A DNA stretch of 64,000 bases from an uncultured Mailhella sp. (GTDB taxonomy: Bacteria; Desulfobacterota; Desulfovibrionia; Desulfovibrionales; Desulfovibrionaceae), in contig NZ_OZ007001.1 in assembly GCF_963931295.1 (NCBI RefSeq), forward strand, positions 2,807,001 to 2,871,000, read 5' to 3'. Below, one piece after another: positions 47,424 through 57,342 of the stretch (within the stretch, counting starts at the first letter, position 1; every line of letters begins with the position of its first letter). A model generated the notes under the pieces. It was given only the letters and a program-made list of their open reading frames with translations. It made no database searches and was not told the origin of the DNA. The translations under genes and the position numbers were made by a program.

Positions 47424-47425
47424 TC

Positions 47426-47713
47426 ATGGCGCGTCAGCAGCTTGTCAACGTAGGGTTCGGCAACTATGTTCTGGCTTCCCGCGTGGTGGCCATTGTGAAC
47501 CCTCTTTCCTCGCCCATGCGACGTCTGCGCGACGACGCCCGTGCCGAAGGGCGTCTGGTGGACGTTTCCCAGGGGCGCAAGACCAGAGCCATTCTGGTTA
47601 CTGATTCCAATCATGTCATACTTTCCGCCATTTCCGCGGACACGCTCGGACAGCGCTTTGCGTCGCAGAGCGGCGCGGACGGCTCCGATGATGAAGTTGA
47701 GGATGATATATGA
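47426..47713 (+). CDS. DUF370/RemA-like DNA-binding regulator
   Basis: 95 residues from ATG 47426. [25 protein letters not shown] and the later [22 protein letters not shown] are the RemA/DUF370 core. RemA of Bacillus activates matrix genes; in proteobacteria the same gene sits before gmk and its targets are unknown. Its C-terminus is acidic (SDDEVEDD). It overlaps gmk by four bases. Confidence 0.88.
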   Translation: MARQQLVNVGFGNYVLASRVVAIVNPLSSPMRRLRDDARAEGRLVDVSQGRKTRAILVTDSNHVILSAISADTLGQRFASQSGADGSDDEVEDDI

Positions 47714-48330
47714 AGACTGATTTCGGCCCCCGCCGCGGCCTGCCTTTTGTCATATGCGCGCCTTCCGGCACGGGAAAGACCACGCTCGTGAGCCGCCTGA
47801 CCGCAGAGTTTCCCCTGGAGTTTTCCATTTCCTGCACGACCAGAGCCCCCCGCGGCACCGAGAAGGACTGCGTGGACTACATTTTCCTTGATCGGGAAAC
47901 GTTCGTGAAGCGCAGGGAAGAGGGGTATTTTGCCGAATGGGCCGAGGTTCACGGCAATTTTTACGGCACGCCGCTCCAGCCCGTGCGCGACCGTCTGGCC
48001 CTCGGCAAGGACATGCTGTTCGACATCGACGTGCAGGGCGCGGCACAGCTTTCCCTTTCTCTGCCCGAAGCGCGTTTCGTGTTCATTCTGCCGCCGTCCA
48101 TGGACGAGCTGGAACGACGCCTGCGCGGCCGCGGCACCGACAGCGAGGAAGCCATACGCATCCGCCTGTCCAACGCGCGCACGGAAATCATGAGCAGTCA
48201 CTGGTTCGACGCCATCATCGTGAACGACGATCTCGAAAAGGCCTACGATCAGCTCCGTTCCTTTTATCTGGCATCCACATTGCAGCCTTCGCTCAAGCCT
48301 CAGCTCGCGCGGAGCATCTGCGGCGCGTAG
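47710..48330 (+). CDS. gmk: guanylate kinase
   Basis: 206 residues. [15 protein letters not shown] is the P-loop, [14 protein letters not shown] the GMP-binding region, and [15 protein letters not shown] and [10 protein letters not shown] follow in the expected order. It phosphorylates GMP to GDP. The ATG lies in the stop of the DUF370 gene. Confidence 0.96.
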   Translation: MKTDFGPRRGLPFVICAPSGTGKTTLVSRLTAEFPLEFSISCTTRAPRGTEKDCVDYIFLDRETFVKRREEGYFAEWAEVHGNFYGTPLQPVRDRLALGKDMLFDIDVQGAAQLSLSLPEARFVFILPPSMDELERRLRGRGTDSEEAIRIRLSNARTEIMSSHWFDAIIVNDDLEKAYDQLRSFYLASTLQPSLKPQLARSICGA

Positions 48331-48801
48331 GCCGCCGGCGGAGCCGGAAAGACGCGTCGAGCCTGCGAAAGCGTTTGCGGCAGGAGCGCCGCGGGCGCGG
48401 CGGAAAAGCTGATTTGCCGTGAAATGGACGCACTCCGACCTGAGGGGCGGCACGTTTGTGTCCCCGGCCGGCGTTTCGTCCGACTGGACGAGGCGATTCG
48501 GAGGCTCGGAGCGCTGTTTCGGCAACTTCGGGGCGCGCTCAAAAGACTGAGCGTGGCAGTCGCTGCGCTGAACTGCGCGTCGGGGGCCGGGCGTCGCCCA
48601 GGCGGGGCGGCGTGCTTCGGGGCGCAGCGCGTTTTGCGGCAACGAGGTTCCGTCGTGCTCTGCTCGGCCGTTTCGGAACATTTCGTCATGAATCATGAGC
48701 CCGCCGCATGACGGGCGCGTTCGTCCTCCGTTTGAGGACTCATCATATTATCGCGGGAGAGATCGGTATAGCACGACGACGCCCGGCAGAGTGGACAGCC
48801 T
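48331..48801. other. gene-free spacer between gmk and recJ
   Basis: GC-rich, with no supported gene. A small hairpin GTCCTC-CGTTT-GAGGAC (48723-48739) is followed by TCATCATATTAT, which may be a weak terminator or part of the recJ promoter region. Confidence 0.5.
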
Positions 48802-50523
48802 ATGAGCAAAAACTGGATATTCCGTACACGCAGGGACGGCGCGTCCGTTCCGGTTTCCTTTTACGATGCGGCCGAACGCTGCGGCATTTCTCCCCGTCTG
48901 GCGGAGCTGCTCTGGCTGCGCGGCGTCGAGCGACCGGATCAACTGTCGGAATATCTTTCTCCCGGGCTTCGTCACCTGGCCAGGCCGGAACTGTGGCCCG
49001 GCATGAAAAAGGCCGCGCAGGTGCTGGCCGACGGGCTTCGCGCAGGAAAAAAGCTGGCCATCTGGGGCGATTACGACGCCGACGGCGTGACCAGCACTGC
49101 GCTGGTGCTGCAGGTGCTCGGGCATCACGGCTTTGAGGCGCTGTGGCATCTGCCCGACAGGCGGGAAGAAGGCTACGGCATGAACGCGAAGGGCGTGGAG
49201 AAGCTCGCGGAGCAGGGCGCGTCCATGCTGCTCACCGTGGACTGCGGCATTTCCGACAGATCGGCCATTGCGAGGGCCCGCGAACTCGGCATGGACGTGG
49301 TGGTGGCCGACCATCACCTTCCGCCCGAGGAGCTTCCCGACGCCACGGTGCTGTGCAATCCCAAGCTGGCGGACTGCCCATGCGCGTCTCTGGCGGGCGT
49401 GGGGGTGACGTTCTTTCTCATGGCGGAACTCAACGCGCGTCTGACCGAAGCGGGAGCGCCGCGCATGGACATGCGCCGCACGCTGGATCTGGTGGCGCTC
49501 GGCACGCTGGCTGATCTCGTGGAGCTTGAGGGGCAGAACCGCATACTGGTGAAGAACGGACTGCTCGTGCTGGCCGAAGCCAGAAGGCCGGGCATTTCCG
49601 AACTCAAGGTGGTGAGCGGCTACGCGCCGCTTGCCAGTCTCGGCGCGGGGCAGGTGATATTCAGCCTTGCGCCGCGCATCAATGCGGCCGGACGCGTGGC
49701 CTCGGCGGAAACGGCGCTTGCGCTGCTGTGCGCGAAGGACGCCGACAGCGCGGCGGATCTCGCCCGCACGCTGGACGGGTACAATACCCAGCGCCGTCAG
49801 GAAGAGGAACGCATTACCGAAGAAGCCATGACGCAGGCCGAGGCGGCGCTGAACGAACCGGCGCTGGTCATTGCCGGGCGGGACTGGAATCAGGGCGTCA
49901 TCGGCATTGTGGCGTCGCGCCTGGTGGAAAAGTACCACAAGCCCACGCTGGTGCTGTGCGCCGACGGCGACACGCTCAAGGGGTCGGGGCGCTCCATCAG
50001 CGGCTTTGATCTGCACGCGGGGCTTGCCCGGTGCGCGGAAGAGCTGCTGACCTTCGGCGGTCACCGCATGGCCGCAGGCGTGCGCGTGCTGCCGGAAAAG
50101 CTGGACGCGTTTCGCAGGCGCTTCACGAGCGTGGTTCGGGAGGAGCTCGGCAGCGATCCTGTTCCCGCGGTGCAGCTCATCGACGGCGAGCTTGACTTCA
50201 AGGCGGCCACGAACTTCATTTTCCTCAAAGAACTGGAAATGATGCAGCCCTTCGGCGTGGGAAATCCCGAGCCGGTGTTCCAGTCGCCGCCGCTTCTGGT
50301 GAAACGGCGCAGACTGTTCGGCCCGCAGAAGAATCATGTGCTTCTTGAGCTGACCGACGAGAGCTGCGACATCACGCTTCAGGCCAAGGCCTGGCGGCAG
50401 GCGGAGCTGTTTCCGGCCGATCTGGAAGGGCGGCGCATCGTGCTGGCCTACAGCCCGGGCATAGACATGTACAACGGCGCGGCCAGCGTGGACGTGCGGA
50501 TCAAGGATTGGAAACTGGCCTGA
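48802..50523 (+). CDS. recJ: single-strand DNA-specific exonuclease RecJ
   Basis: 573 residues. DHH-family motifs are in order: IWGDYDADGVTSTAL (I), LTVDCGISD (II), VVVADHHLPPEELPDA (III), and the DHHA1 part with SGRSISGFDLH and TFGGHRMAAGVRV, then the OB domain. It degrades 5' single-stranded tails in recombination and mismatch repair. It stands alone with long spacers on both sides. Confidence 0.95.
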   Translation: MSKNWIFRTRRDGASVPVSFYDAAERCGISPRLAELLWLRGVERPDQLSEYLSPGLRHLARPELWPGMKKAAQVLADGLRAGKKLAIWGDYDADGVTSTALVLQVLGHHGFEALWHLPDRREEGYGMNAKGVEKLAEQGASMLLTVDCGISDRSAIARARELGMDVVVADHHLPPEELPDATVLCNPKLADCPCASLAGVGVTFFLMAELNARLTEAGAPRMDMRRTLDLVALGTLADLVELEGQNRILVKNGLLVLAEARRPGISELKVVSGYAPLASLGAGQVIFSLAPRINAAGRVASAETALALLCAKDADSAADLARTLDGYNTQRRQEEERITEEAMTQAEAALNEPALVIAGRDWNQGVIGIVASRLVEKYHKPTLVLCADGDTLKGSGRSISGFDLHAGLARCAEELLTFGGHRMAAGVRVLPEKLDAFRRRFTSVVREELGSDPVPAVQLIDGELDFKAATNFIFLKELEMMQPFGVGNPEPVFQSPPLLVKRRRLFGPQKNHVLLELTDESCDITLQAKAWRQAELFPADLEGRRIVLAYSPGIDMYNGAASVDVRIKDWKLA

Positions 50524-51254
50524 GTGCGCGGGACAGACGTTGGATTTGCGCGCGCTCCGGCTCTGCCGGAGCAGAACGCGGACGCCTCTGCGGTCCGGAA
50601 GCCTGACCGGTGTGTGGCGGAAATTGTCCGGGAGTCGGAGCCGAGCTGCGGTATCCATCGTCCGGGAGATTGGACTGGAGGGAAGGCACCTGGCGTCGGC
50701 ATTGCGCGTCTGTTGTGCGTCTTTGTGGGATGCGGCCACGGCTGGCAGAGCACAATCCTTGCGTTGTGGAATGGGTTTGAAAATTAATTTCAACAACTGG
50801 CGAAAACAACAGTGATTTCTCGGCGTCGTTTCGCAGGGCGGCCCGGAGAACAGCGTGGGGAAAGAACGGCGCGAGGGAAGAGTAGCGGCACGGAGCGCCG
50901 TGCCGCGGGGGAGTCGGGCTTCTCTCTGCGTTGAGGCGGACTCCCCGGAGCGGACCGGATCCGGCAGTGTCGCTGGCAAGATGGCTGCGGCTCATCCGTG
51001 GGATCGTCTCGGCGCGTAAGACGCGCCGAGTGAGCGGCAGGCCGAGAGCACAGTGGACGCGCGTCCTTGCGGAATATGCCGACGTTTCAGCCAAGGAGGC
51101 GTTTCAGGCGCGGAAGGCCGAACCCCATGCCCGCAAGCCGACTGCCGCGCATGCCGGATCCCGGAAAAGGCGTGTTCTGGACTTTTGCGTGGCTTCTCTC
51201 CGAAACGCAGGGCGCAGAATGCCGCGGGCTCACGCAGAAAGACGCGTTGCCGGA
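50524..51254. other. gene-free spacer between recJ and greA
   Basis: About 730 bases with no supported gene on either strand; the open frames here lack conserved motifs. Nothing structured was recognised apart from the greA terminator at its right end. Confidence 0.5.
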
Positions 51255-51285
51255 TAAAAAAGGCTCCCGCCGGAGCAGGAGCCTT
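51255..51285 (-). terminator. greA terminator
   Basis: Stem AAGGCTCC / GGAGCCTT around a ten-base loop, followed by six T on the - strand, 24 bases past the greA stop. Confidence 0.88.
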
Positions 51286-51308
51286 TCGGAATGCCGGTGG
51301 TCGGGTGC

Positions 51309-51788
51309 TTAGTCGCGCACGCCGTGGAACTCGATGTTGGTGATTTCGTAGGTCACGCGGCCGCGGGGAATGTCGATGGTGACCTCGTCGCCCACCTCGT
51401 GACCGAGCAGAGCGCGGCCCACGGGGGAGTTGATGGAGATGGAGCCCTTGGCGAAGTCGGCTTCGTCGGGACCGAGCAGGGTGAACTGACGTTCCTCGTC
51501 GGTGTCCACATCGACCACATGCACGGTGGCGCCGAAAATGATCTTGTCGCTGTGGATCGTATCAAGGTCGATGACAGTGTACTGCGGAAGCTGGGACTCG
51601 ATGTAGTTGATGCGGGCTTCCAGAAAACCCTGGCGTTCACGGGCCGCGTCATAGCCGGCGTTTTCCTTCAGGTCGCCTTCTTCACGGGCCTCCTTGATGG
51701 CCTGAATGACGATAGGCCGCTCCTTTTTGAGCGCTTCGAGTTCTTTTTCCAGCTTTTTGTAGCCCTGTACGGAAATAGGCGTGCTCAT
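51309..51788 (-). CDS. greA: transcription elongation factor GreA
   Basis: 159 residues from ATG 51788; a TTG five codons upstream is rejected as GreA normally starts at the MSTPIS-like end. The coiled-coil finger carries AREEGDLKENAGYDAARE with the acidic tip residues that coordinate Mg in the polymerase channel. The C-terminal FKBP-like domain includes ISINSPVGRALLGHEVGDEV. It rescues backtracked RNA polymerase. It diverges from ettA. Confidence 0.96.
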   Translation of the reverse strand: MSTPISVQGYKKLEKELEALKKERPIVIQAIKEAREEGDLKENAGYDAARERQGFLEARINYIESQLPQYTVIDLDTIHSDKIIFGATVHVVDVDTDEERQFTLLGPDEADFAKGSISINSPVGRALLGHEVGDEVTIDIPRGRVTYEITNIEFHGVRD

Positions 51789-52113
51789 GGCAGGTACCTT
51801 CAAACAAAAGTGATATGCAAAAAAAAGAGGCCCAACTTCTTGAAAGAGAGGTTGTCACTTCCAGAAAAGCGGGGCATCAGGAAATGCTTTCTTTGCAATA
51901 TAGGCCCGGCGGATTGTGAAGTCAACCCCGAAGCCGCTTTTCGGGCGTTCCGCGGGACGGCGAGGGCCGCAGAAGACTTTTGGGCGGGGCGGCGTTGTCG
52001 TCGGGCCCCGGGGATTTTATGCTGGACAAGTTGTCGTGCTTCTGCGAGAATGAAAGTTCTATTGTTCTGTTGCCCGGCTCCTTCCGGGCGATAAAAAACT
52101 TCATGGAACTGCT
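51789..52113. other. divergent greA/ettA promoter region
   Basis: 325 bases without a gene. It must carry both promoters, but no clear pair of boxes or operator was picked out. Confidence 0.4.
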
Positions 52114-53799
52114 ATGGCAAACGATAATCAGCCGGACAAAGTCATTTATTCGATGAACCGCGTGACCAAGCGTCATGGTCAGCGGGAAGTCCTCAAGGAT
52201 ATTTCGCTCGGCTACTTCTACGGCGCGAAGATCGGCGTGCTCGGCCTGAACGGCGCGGGCAAGTCCTCGCTGCTCAAGATCATGGCCGGTGTGGACAAGG
52301 CCTTCGATGGCGACGTGGTGGTCGCGCCGGGCTACACCATCGGGTACCTTGAGCAGGAACCTCTGGTGGACGAAACGCGCACCGTGCGCGAAGTGGTGGA
52401 AGAGGGCGTGCAGGAAGTCGTGGATCTTGTGAAGGAATTCAACGAGATCAACGAGAAGTTCGCCGACCCCGACGCGGACATGGACGCGCTCATTGAGCGT
52501 CAGGCCAAGGTGCAGGAGAAGATGGACGCCCTGAATGCGTGGGATCTGGATTCCCGGCTGGAAATGGCCATGGATGCGCTGCGCTGTCCGCCCGGCGACA
52601 CTCCCGTGTCGGTGGTGTCCGGCGGCGAACGCCGTCGCGTGGCCCTGTGCCGTCTGCTGCTTCAGAATCCCGACATTCTTCTGCTCGACGAACCGACCAA
52701 CCATCTGGACGCCGAATCCGTGGCGTGGCTGGAACGGTATCTGCAGAGCTTCCCCGGCACGGTCATCGCCGTGACTCACGACCGTTATTTTCTCGATCAC
52801 GTGGCCGGCTGGATTCTGGAACTCGATCGCGGCCGCGGCATTCCGTGGAAGGGCAACTATTCCTCCTGGCTGGAACAGAAGGAAAAGCGTCTCGCCCTTG
52901 AGGAAAAGGCCGACAACGAACGTCGCAAGACGCTCGCTCGCGAACTGGAATGGATTCACATGTCGCCCAAGGGACGTCACGCCAAGGGCAAGGCGCGCAT
53001 CAACGCCTACGAGGCCATGCTGAGCCACGAGAGCGAGCGCCTCGCGCCCGATCTGGAAATCTACATTCCGCCGGGACCGCGCCTCGGCAAGTCGGTCATC
53101 GAGGCGAAGGATCTGTGCAAGAGCATGGGCGACAAGGTGCTTGTGGAAAACGCGAACTTCCTTGTGCAGCCCGGCGCCATCGTGGGCATCATCGGCCCCA
53201 ACGGCGCGGGCAAGACCACGCTGTTCAGAATGCTTGTGGGCGAGGAAAAGCCCGATTCCGGCACGCTCAATATCGGCGAAACCGTGAAGTTCGGCTATGT
53301 CGATCAGAACCGCGCTTCGCTGGAACCCGGCAAGACCGTGTACGAGATCATCAGCGGCGGCAACGACTTCATCAAGCTCGGCGGCCGCGAAGTGAACGCC
53401 CGCGCCTACTGCTCGCGCTTCAACTTCCAGGGCGGCGATCAGCAGAAGAAGGTGGACGTGCTTTCCGGCGGCGAGCGCAACCGCGTGCATCTGGCCTGCA
53501 TGCTCAAGTCCGGGGCCAACGTGCTGCTGCTCGACGAACCCACCAACGACATCGACGTGAACACCATGCGCGCCCTTGAAGACGCGCTGGAGAACTTCGC
53601 CGGATGCGTGCTCGTCATCAGCCACGACCGCTGGTTCCTCGACCGTATCGCCACCCACATTCTCGCCTTTGAGGATGAGGGACAGGTCACGTTCTTTGAA
53701 GGCAACTTCTCCGAATACGAGGAGGATCGCCGCAAGAGACTCGGCAAGGACGCGGACACCCCGCACCGCATGAAGTACCGCAGGCTCACGCGTCAGTAG
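52114..53799 (+). CDS. ettA: ABC-F translation factor EttA
   Basis: 561 residues with two ABC domains and no membrane part. Walker A: GLNGAGKSSLLK and GPNGAGKTTLF; signature: VSGGERRRVALCRLL and LSGGERNRVHLACML; Walker B: ILLLDEPTNHLDAESV and VLLLDEPTNDIDVNTM. The N-terminal IYSMNRVTKRHGQREVL and the length fit EttA, which binds the ribosomal E site and gates the first peptide bond according to ATP/ADP ratio. Confidence 0.93.
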   Translation: MANDNQPDKVIYSMNRVTKRHGQREVLKDISLGYFYGAKIGVLGLNGAGKSSLLKIMAGVDKAFDGDVVVAPGYTIGYLEQEPLVDETRTVREVVEEGVQEVVDLVKEFNEINEKFADPDADMDALIERQAKVQEKMDALNAWDLDSRLEMAMDALRCPPGDTPVSVVSGGERRRVALCRLLLQNPDILLLDEPTNHLDAESVAWLERYLQSFPGTVIAVTHDRYFLDHVAGWILELDRGRGIPWKGNYSSWLEQKEKRLALEEKADNERRKTLARELEWIHMSPKGRHAKGKARINAYEAMLSHESERLAPDLEIYIPPGPRLGKSVIEAKDLCKSMGDKVLVENANFLVQPGAIVGIIGPNGAGKTTLFRMLVGEEKPDSGTLNIGETVKFGYVDQNRASLEPGKTVYEIISGGNDFIKLGGREVNARAYCSRFNFQGGDQQKKVDVLSGGERNRVHLACMLKSGANVLLLDEPTNDIDVNTMRALEDALENFAGCVLVISHDRWFLDRIATHILAFEDEGQVTFFEGNFSEYEEDRRKRLGKDADTPHRMKYRRLTRQ

Positions 53800-53837
53800 T
53801 TTGCGGCGCGGCGGCAACGCGCATCATGAATACAGGG

Positions 53838-53866
53838 AGGCAGTCTTCGGGCTGCCTTCTTTCGTT
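53838..53866 (+). terminator. ettA terminator
   Basis: Stem AGGCAGTC / GGCTGCCT (one G-T pair) with a TTCG tetraloop, then TCTTTCGTT, 38 bases past the ettA stop. Confidence 0.75.
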
Positions 53867-54322
53867 AAGCCGTCAGGCAGCTGTGGAAGTGGAAGCGACC
53901 GAAACTGAAAAGCACCCGTTTTATGGAGCGACTTCGTCATCGGCAGAGAAGACGGACGCGGGCGGGCATGCAGGGCGGAAGGGGCAGTCTCCCTTCGCCT
54001 GCGGAGGGCATGAGGCACGGCGCTGAAAACATGCGCCCTGCTCGCCGGGCGTCACGCGGTCGCACTGCCGGGCCTCGTTCGTGGTCGAATGCTGGTAAAA
54101 TTCTGGCCCTGCGCGCGTCAGAAAGGCGTTTTGCCGGAAAAGTCGGGAATTCTGCCGGAAGCGGTCTCCGCGCCGCAGGCAGGATGCCGTGCGCCGGGGA
54201 AGATCGACGCGGGACGCTTCGCCGCTTCGTTCTTTCCCGAAAATCCGGGTTCTGTGCGTACACGTTTTTTGTCGGCAGGCGGGGCAGGGGGGGAAAAACG
54301 CGCAGTCCCGCCTCACGGGAAC
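53867..54322. other. gene-free spacer between two convergent terminators
   Basis: About 450 bases between the ettA terminator and that of the phosphoesterase gene. Several open frames overlap here on both strands, none with recognisable features. Confidence 0.5.
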
Positions 54323-54348
54323 AAAAAAGGAGGGGAAACATCCCCTCC
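54323..54348 (-). terminator. terminator of the phosphoesterase transcription unit
   Basis: Stem GGAGGGGA / TCCCCTCC with a four-base loop, followed by six T on the - strand, 41 bases past the stop. Confidence 0.9.
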
Positions 54349-54389
54349 CTTTCCATGCAAGGCATAAGAGCGCCGGGCGGCGCGTCGGA

Positions 54390-55631
54390 TCAGCCGCCGA
54401 GCTTTCCGCGGTAGGACGGCTTCTGCGGCGCGACGGGTTCCGCGCAGCGCAGCGTGAGCAGCGTGATTTCTGCGCCCACGCCGAGACGCATGGGAACGTA
54501 GCCCCACATGCCCGTGCCGGGGCTGACGTAGAGCGACATGGAGCCCGTTCTGTAGAGCCCGGAGCGGAAACCGCTGTTCAGGCGGGAAACCAGCGGGAAG
54601 AGGAAGAAGAACTGTCCGCCGTGGGTGTGGCCGGAAAGCTGAAGGTGACAGCCGAGGGCGGCGTTCTGTTCGGCGTGGCCGGGCCGGTGGGACATGAGAA
54701 TGCGCAGCCCCTTGCCCGCGCCTTCCAGGGCCTTTCGCGTATCGGGGGCGCCCATGGACTCGTCGAGACTGCGGAAGAGCACGGCGCAGGGATCGGTGAC
54801 GCCCGCGATGACCACGTTTCTGCCGTTGACCGTGTATTCCTTGTGCTCGTTGAGCAGCACGGTGAGTCCCCAGTCGCGCCAGGTTTTCACCCAGGCGCGC
54901 AGGCCGGAGTAATAGTCGTGATTGCCCACGCTGAGGGCCACGCCGTAGCGGGCCTTCAAGTCGGTGACGGGGCGAAGCAGATTGCCTATGCGCTCGGGCT
55001 TGCCGTCGGCAAGATCGCCGGTGATGAGAATGAAGTCCGGGTTGAGCGCGTTGGTGCGGCGCACGACTTCTTTGAGCCATGTTCCGGTGAAGGTGGAGCC
55101 GATGTGCAGGTCGCTCAGATGCGCGATGGTCAGACCTTCGAGATCCTGCGGCAGACCCGGCAGGGGCACGTCCACCTTTTTGACGCCGGGCACGGTCAGG
55201 GCGCGGGCCATGCCCACGGCGGCGGCCGCAATGCTGGCCGCAAGCATGACGAGTTCGGCGGGCACGGAGAGCAGCACGGAGAACACGGCGTTTTTGATGC
55301 CGTACACGTCGGGCGCAAAGAGGAAGACGACGAAGGTCGTCAGCAGAATGGCGTCGCGCAGCAGAACGAACCACGAGAGCACCATGAAGGAGGATGAGAT
55401 GAAGCCTCCGGCCCGCACCAGCGCAAACGGCAGATCCGGTCGCCAGGTGATGAGTACGCGCATGCCCGTAATGGTCTGGGAAACGATGAGAAGCAGAATG
55501 GTGAGCGGAATTCTCCAGCTCATGGGAACAGGATCGTGCCAGAGCAGACTGAACGACATGTAGGCGGCTGCGGCGAGCATGAGAGAGGTGCTTGAGGCGA
55601 AGAACATGCGGTTGCGGGCGTAATCGGCCAT
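54390..55631 (-). CDS. membrane-anchored metallophosphoesterase
   Basis: 413 residues from ATG 55631 (AAGGAC eight bases before); a longer upstream frame is out of context and rejected. About four N-terminal membrane segments (to residue ~140) lead into a calcineurin-like domain with all metal motifs: AHLSDLHIGS, ITGDLADG, VGNHDYY, MSHRPGH and SGHTHGG. This is the YkuE-like layout. Known relatives cleave UDP-2,3-diacylglucosamine or other phosphodiesters at the membrane; the substrate here is unknown. Confidence 0.88.
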   Translation of the reverse strand: MADYARNRMFFASSTSLMLAAAAYMSFSLLWHDPVPMSWRIPLTILLLIVSQTITGMRVLITWRPDLPFALVRAGGFISSSFMVLSWFVLLRDAILLTTFVVFLFAPDVYGIKNAVFSVLLSVPAELVMLAASIAAAAVGMARALTVPGVKKVDVPLPGLPQDLEGLTIAHLSDLHIGSTFTGTWLKEVVRRTNALNPDFILITGDLADGKPERIGNLLRPVTDLKARYGVALSVGNHDYYSGLRAWVKTWRDWGLTVLLNEHKEYTVNGRNVVIAGVTDPCAVLFRSLDESMGAPDTRKALEGAGKGLRILMSHRPGHAEQNAALGCHLQLSGHTHGGQFFFLFPLVSRLNSGFRSGLYRTGSMSLYVSPGTGMWGYVPMRLGVGAEITLLTLRCAEPVAPQKPSYRGKLGG

Positions 55632-55729
55632 AGATATGTCCTTGACGTGCTGAGATGAAAAAGCGTTTTTCTGCGTGGGGCGCTCCGGCCGGGCGCGGAA
55701 GTCCCGGCCCGGGCGAAACGGCGGAACTC

Positions 55730-56152
55730 CTATTTGACGGCGATGTATTTTTCCATGGCCTGCGCGGAGCAGGTCTGTCCCCGCCAGAAGGCGGAGGCCC
55801 AGAGGATGAGCACCGAGGCCTGCGCGTCGTCGAGCTGCCGGAACTTTGTTTCGAGATTGCGCGGACTGCTGCCGTGCTTCTGATACAGTTCTTTTCTGTC
55901 GCAGTGCTCCAGCACATGAATGAGCAGATGCGTGAGCCGCAGATGCGAGGTGTCGATGACGATGTTCTTGTGGGCGTCGATGATGGTCTTGAGCTCGGCG
56001 GGAGTGAAGAGCGATTTCAGCGCGCTCACGGTGCTGAACCAGGCGTCGATGGTCCAGGGCAGCATGAATTCCGCGCCTGCCGTGCGGCTGCGGAAATGCT
56101 CTCTGATCCACACGTCCTGTTCGTCGGAAGGGGTGCGTCCGTAATGGAACAT
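55730..56152 (-). CDS. conserved hypothetical protein, helical
   Basis: 140 residues, not recognised. It is mostly predicted helix with a His- and Leu-rich middle (IVIDTSHLRLTHLLIHVLEHCD) and ends LWASAFWRGQTCSAQAMEKYIAVK. There is no signal peptide or membrane segment. It lies 15 bases after the NUDIX gene and 98 before the phosphoesterase gene on the same strand, so it is probably a real gene in that operon. Codon use and length of the frame fit a gene, but no function is offered. Confidence 0.6.
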   Translation of the reverse strand: MFHYGRTPSDEQDVWIREHFRSRTAGAEFMLPWTIDAWFSTVSALKSLFTPAELKTIIDAHKNIVIDTSHLRLTHLLIHVLEHCDRKELYQKHGSSPRNLETKFRQLDDAQASVLILWASAFWRGQTCSAQAMEKYIAVK

Positions 56153-56167
56153 GGTTTCTCCGAAAGG

Positions 56168-56689
56168 CTAGAAGGGGCGGGTGTAGGCGATGTCGCCGAA
56201 TTCGAGGGACGGATCTTCCGCGCACGGCAGCAGCGGGCGTCGACCTTCCTTCCAGTCGCGGAAGTGACCGATGATGCGCGCGTGGTCGAAGCACAGCGGT
56301 TCGGGAAGCGCGTCCAGCGGATAGAAGGCGGCGTCGGCGGCGTCGTCTCCGGCAAGAAGCTGTTCGGGGTGATCGCTGCGGCCCACGAACACGGTGGTGA
56401 GCGTGTGGCAGCGCATGTCGCGCAGCGGCCAGGAATACACGCCGAGCACGCCTTCCAAAGTGACGTCGAGGCCGGTTTCTTCCTTCATTTCGCGCACGGC
56501 GGCGTGTTCTGCGCTTTCGCCTTCTTCAATGAAGCCTCCGGGCAGGGCCATGCCGAGGGGCGGATTTTTGCGGCGGACGAGCACAATGCCGCGCGCATCG
56601 TCGTGAATGACGACGTCGGCGGTGGGATACGGATTGCTGTAGCGGACCACAAGCGTTCCGCAGGACGGGCAGTAGCGGGGATGATTCAT
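56168..56689 (-). CDS. NUDIX hydrolase with N-terminal zinc-ribbon half
   Basis: 173 residues. RYCPSCGTLV resembles the Zn-ribbon start of NADH-pyrophosphatase-type proteins, but only one CxxC is present. The Nudix box is complete: GGFIEEGESAEHAAVREMKEETGLDV shown here by its ends GGFIEEGES and REMKEETGL, that is GX5EX7REUXEEXGU. It would hydrolyse a nucleoside diphosphate linked to another group; substrate unknown. The ATG overlaps the end of the Sua5-like gene by four bases. Confidence 0.88.
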   Translation of the reverse strand: MNHPRYCPSCGTLVVRYSNPYPTADVVIHDDARGIVLVRRKNPPLGMALPGGFIEEGESAEHAAVREMKEETGLDVTLEGVLGVYSWPLRDMRCHTLTTVFVGRSDHPEQLLAGDDAADAAFYPLDALPEPLCFDHARIIGHFRDWKEGRRPLLPCAEDPSLEFGDIAYTRPF

Positions 56690-57342
56690 GCGCGAACCTC
56701 GGTGAGGGATGAAGACAGAAGGGAAAATCCGGCCTGTTCGAGCTCGGAAAGGGGCAGGGCTCCCTTGCGGATCACGCGCAGACGGCGTCCGCCTTCGGGA
56801 GCCACGATGGTGCTGGCTTCGCCGCCGCCGGGCGCGGGGGGCTCGTCGAGCACGCCGTCTTCGTCGGGGCGCAGGGAGCGGAGCAGATCGGGGTCAAGAT
56901 CGGCCGCACGGGTGACGGCCGGTCGGCCGCTGATGTTGGCGCTGCTCGAAACAACGGGAAAGCCGCAGGCGAGCGCCAGGGCGCGGGCGACGGGGTGGGA
57001 GCTCACCCTTGCGGCAATGTGTCCGGTGCCGCCGGTAAGCGCTTCGGGAAGGCCTGATGCGGCGGGCAGAAGCAGCGTCAGCGGGCCGGGCCAGAAGGCG
57101 GACAGCGCGGCCACGTCGTCGGCAAGATCCGGGCCGGGGCAGGCGACGAGTTCGAGCTGCTCGCGACTGCCGAGAATGACGGGCAGCGGCATGGACAGCG
57201 ACCGTTTTTTATAGTGGAACACGCGCAGCACGGCATCGTCGTTGTCGGCGCGGCAGCCGATGCCGAAAAAGGTTTCCGTGGGATAGAGAAGCACGCCGCC
57301 GAGATTCATGCGGCGGGCCGCTTCCTGAAGGGGTAGATTCAC
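56686..57342 (-). CDS. Sua5/YciO/YrdC-family threonylcarbamoyl-AMP synthase
   Basis: 218 residues from GTG 57342, chosen because GGGAGG lies five bases before it and the family needs about a dozen residues before GGVLLYPTETFFGIG. HYKKRSLSMPLPVI carries the KxR active-site motif, and PVVSSSANISGRPAV the SxxN motif. It makes threonylcarbamoyl-AMP for the t6A modification of tRNA, the base later modified by MtaB in this window. The single YrdC domain without a Sua5 tail makes TsaC-like function the best guess; YciO-like is the alternative. Confidence 0.85.
   Translation of the reverse strand: MNLPLQEAARRMNLGGVLLYPTETFFGIGCRADNDDAVLRVFHYKKRSLSMPLPVILGSREQLELVACPGPDLADDVAALSAFWPGPLTLLLPAASGLPEALTGGTGHIAARVSSHPVARALALACGFPVVSSSANISGRPAVTRAADLDPDLLRSLRPDEDGVLDEPPAPGGGEASTIVAPEGGRRLRVIRKGALPLSELEQAGFSLLSSSLTEVRA

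Noticed and set aside
46548..48330. yicC-DUF370-gmk as an unusual cluster
   Set aside because: This order is common in related bacteria.
51922..53817. 631-residue open frame on the - strand
   Set aside because: It is the antisense shadow of ettA, with the complementary low-complexity composition and no motifs.
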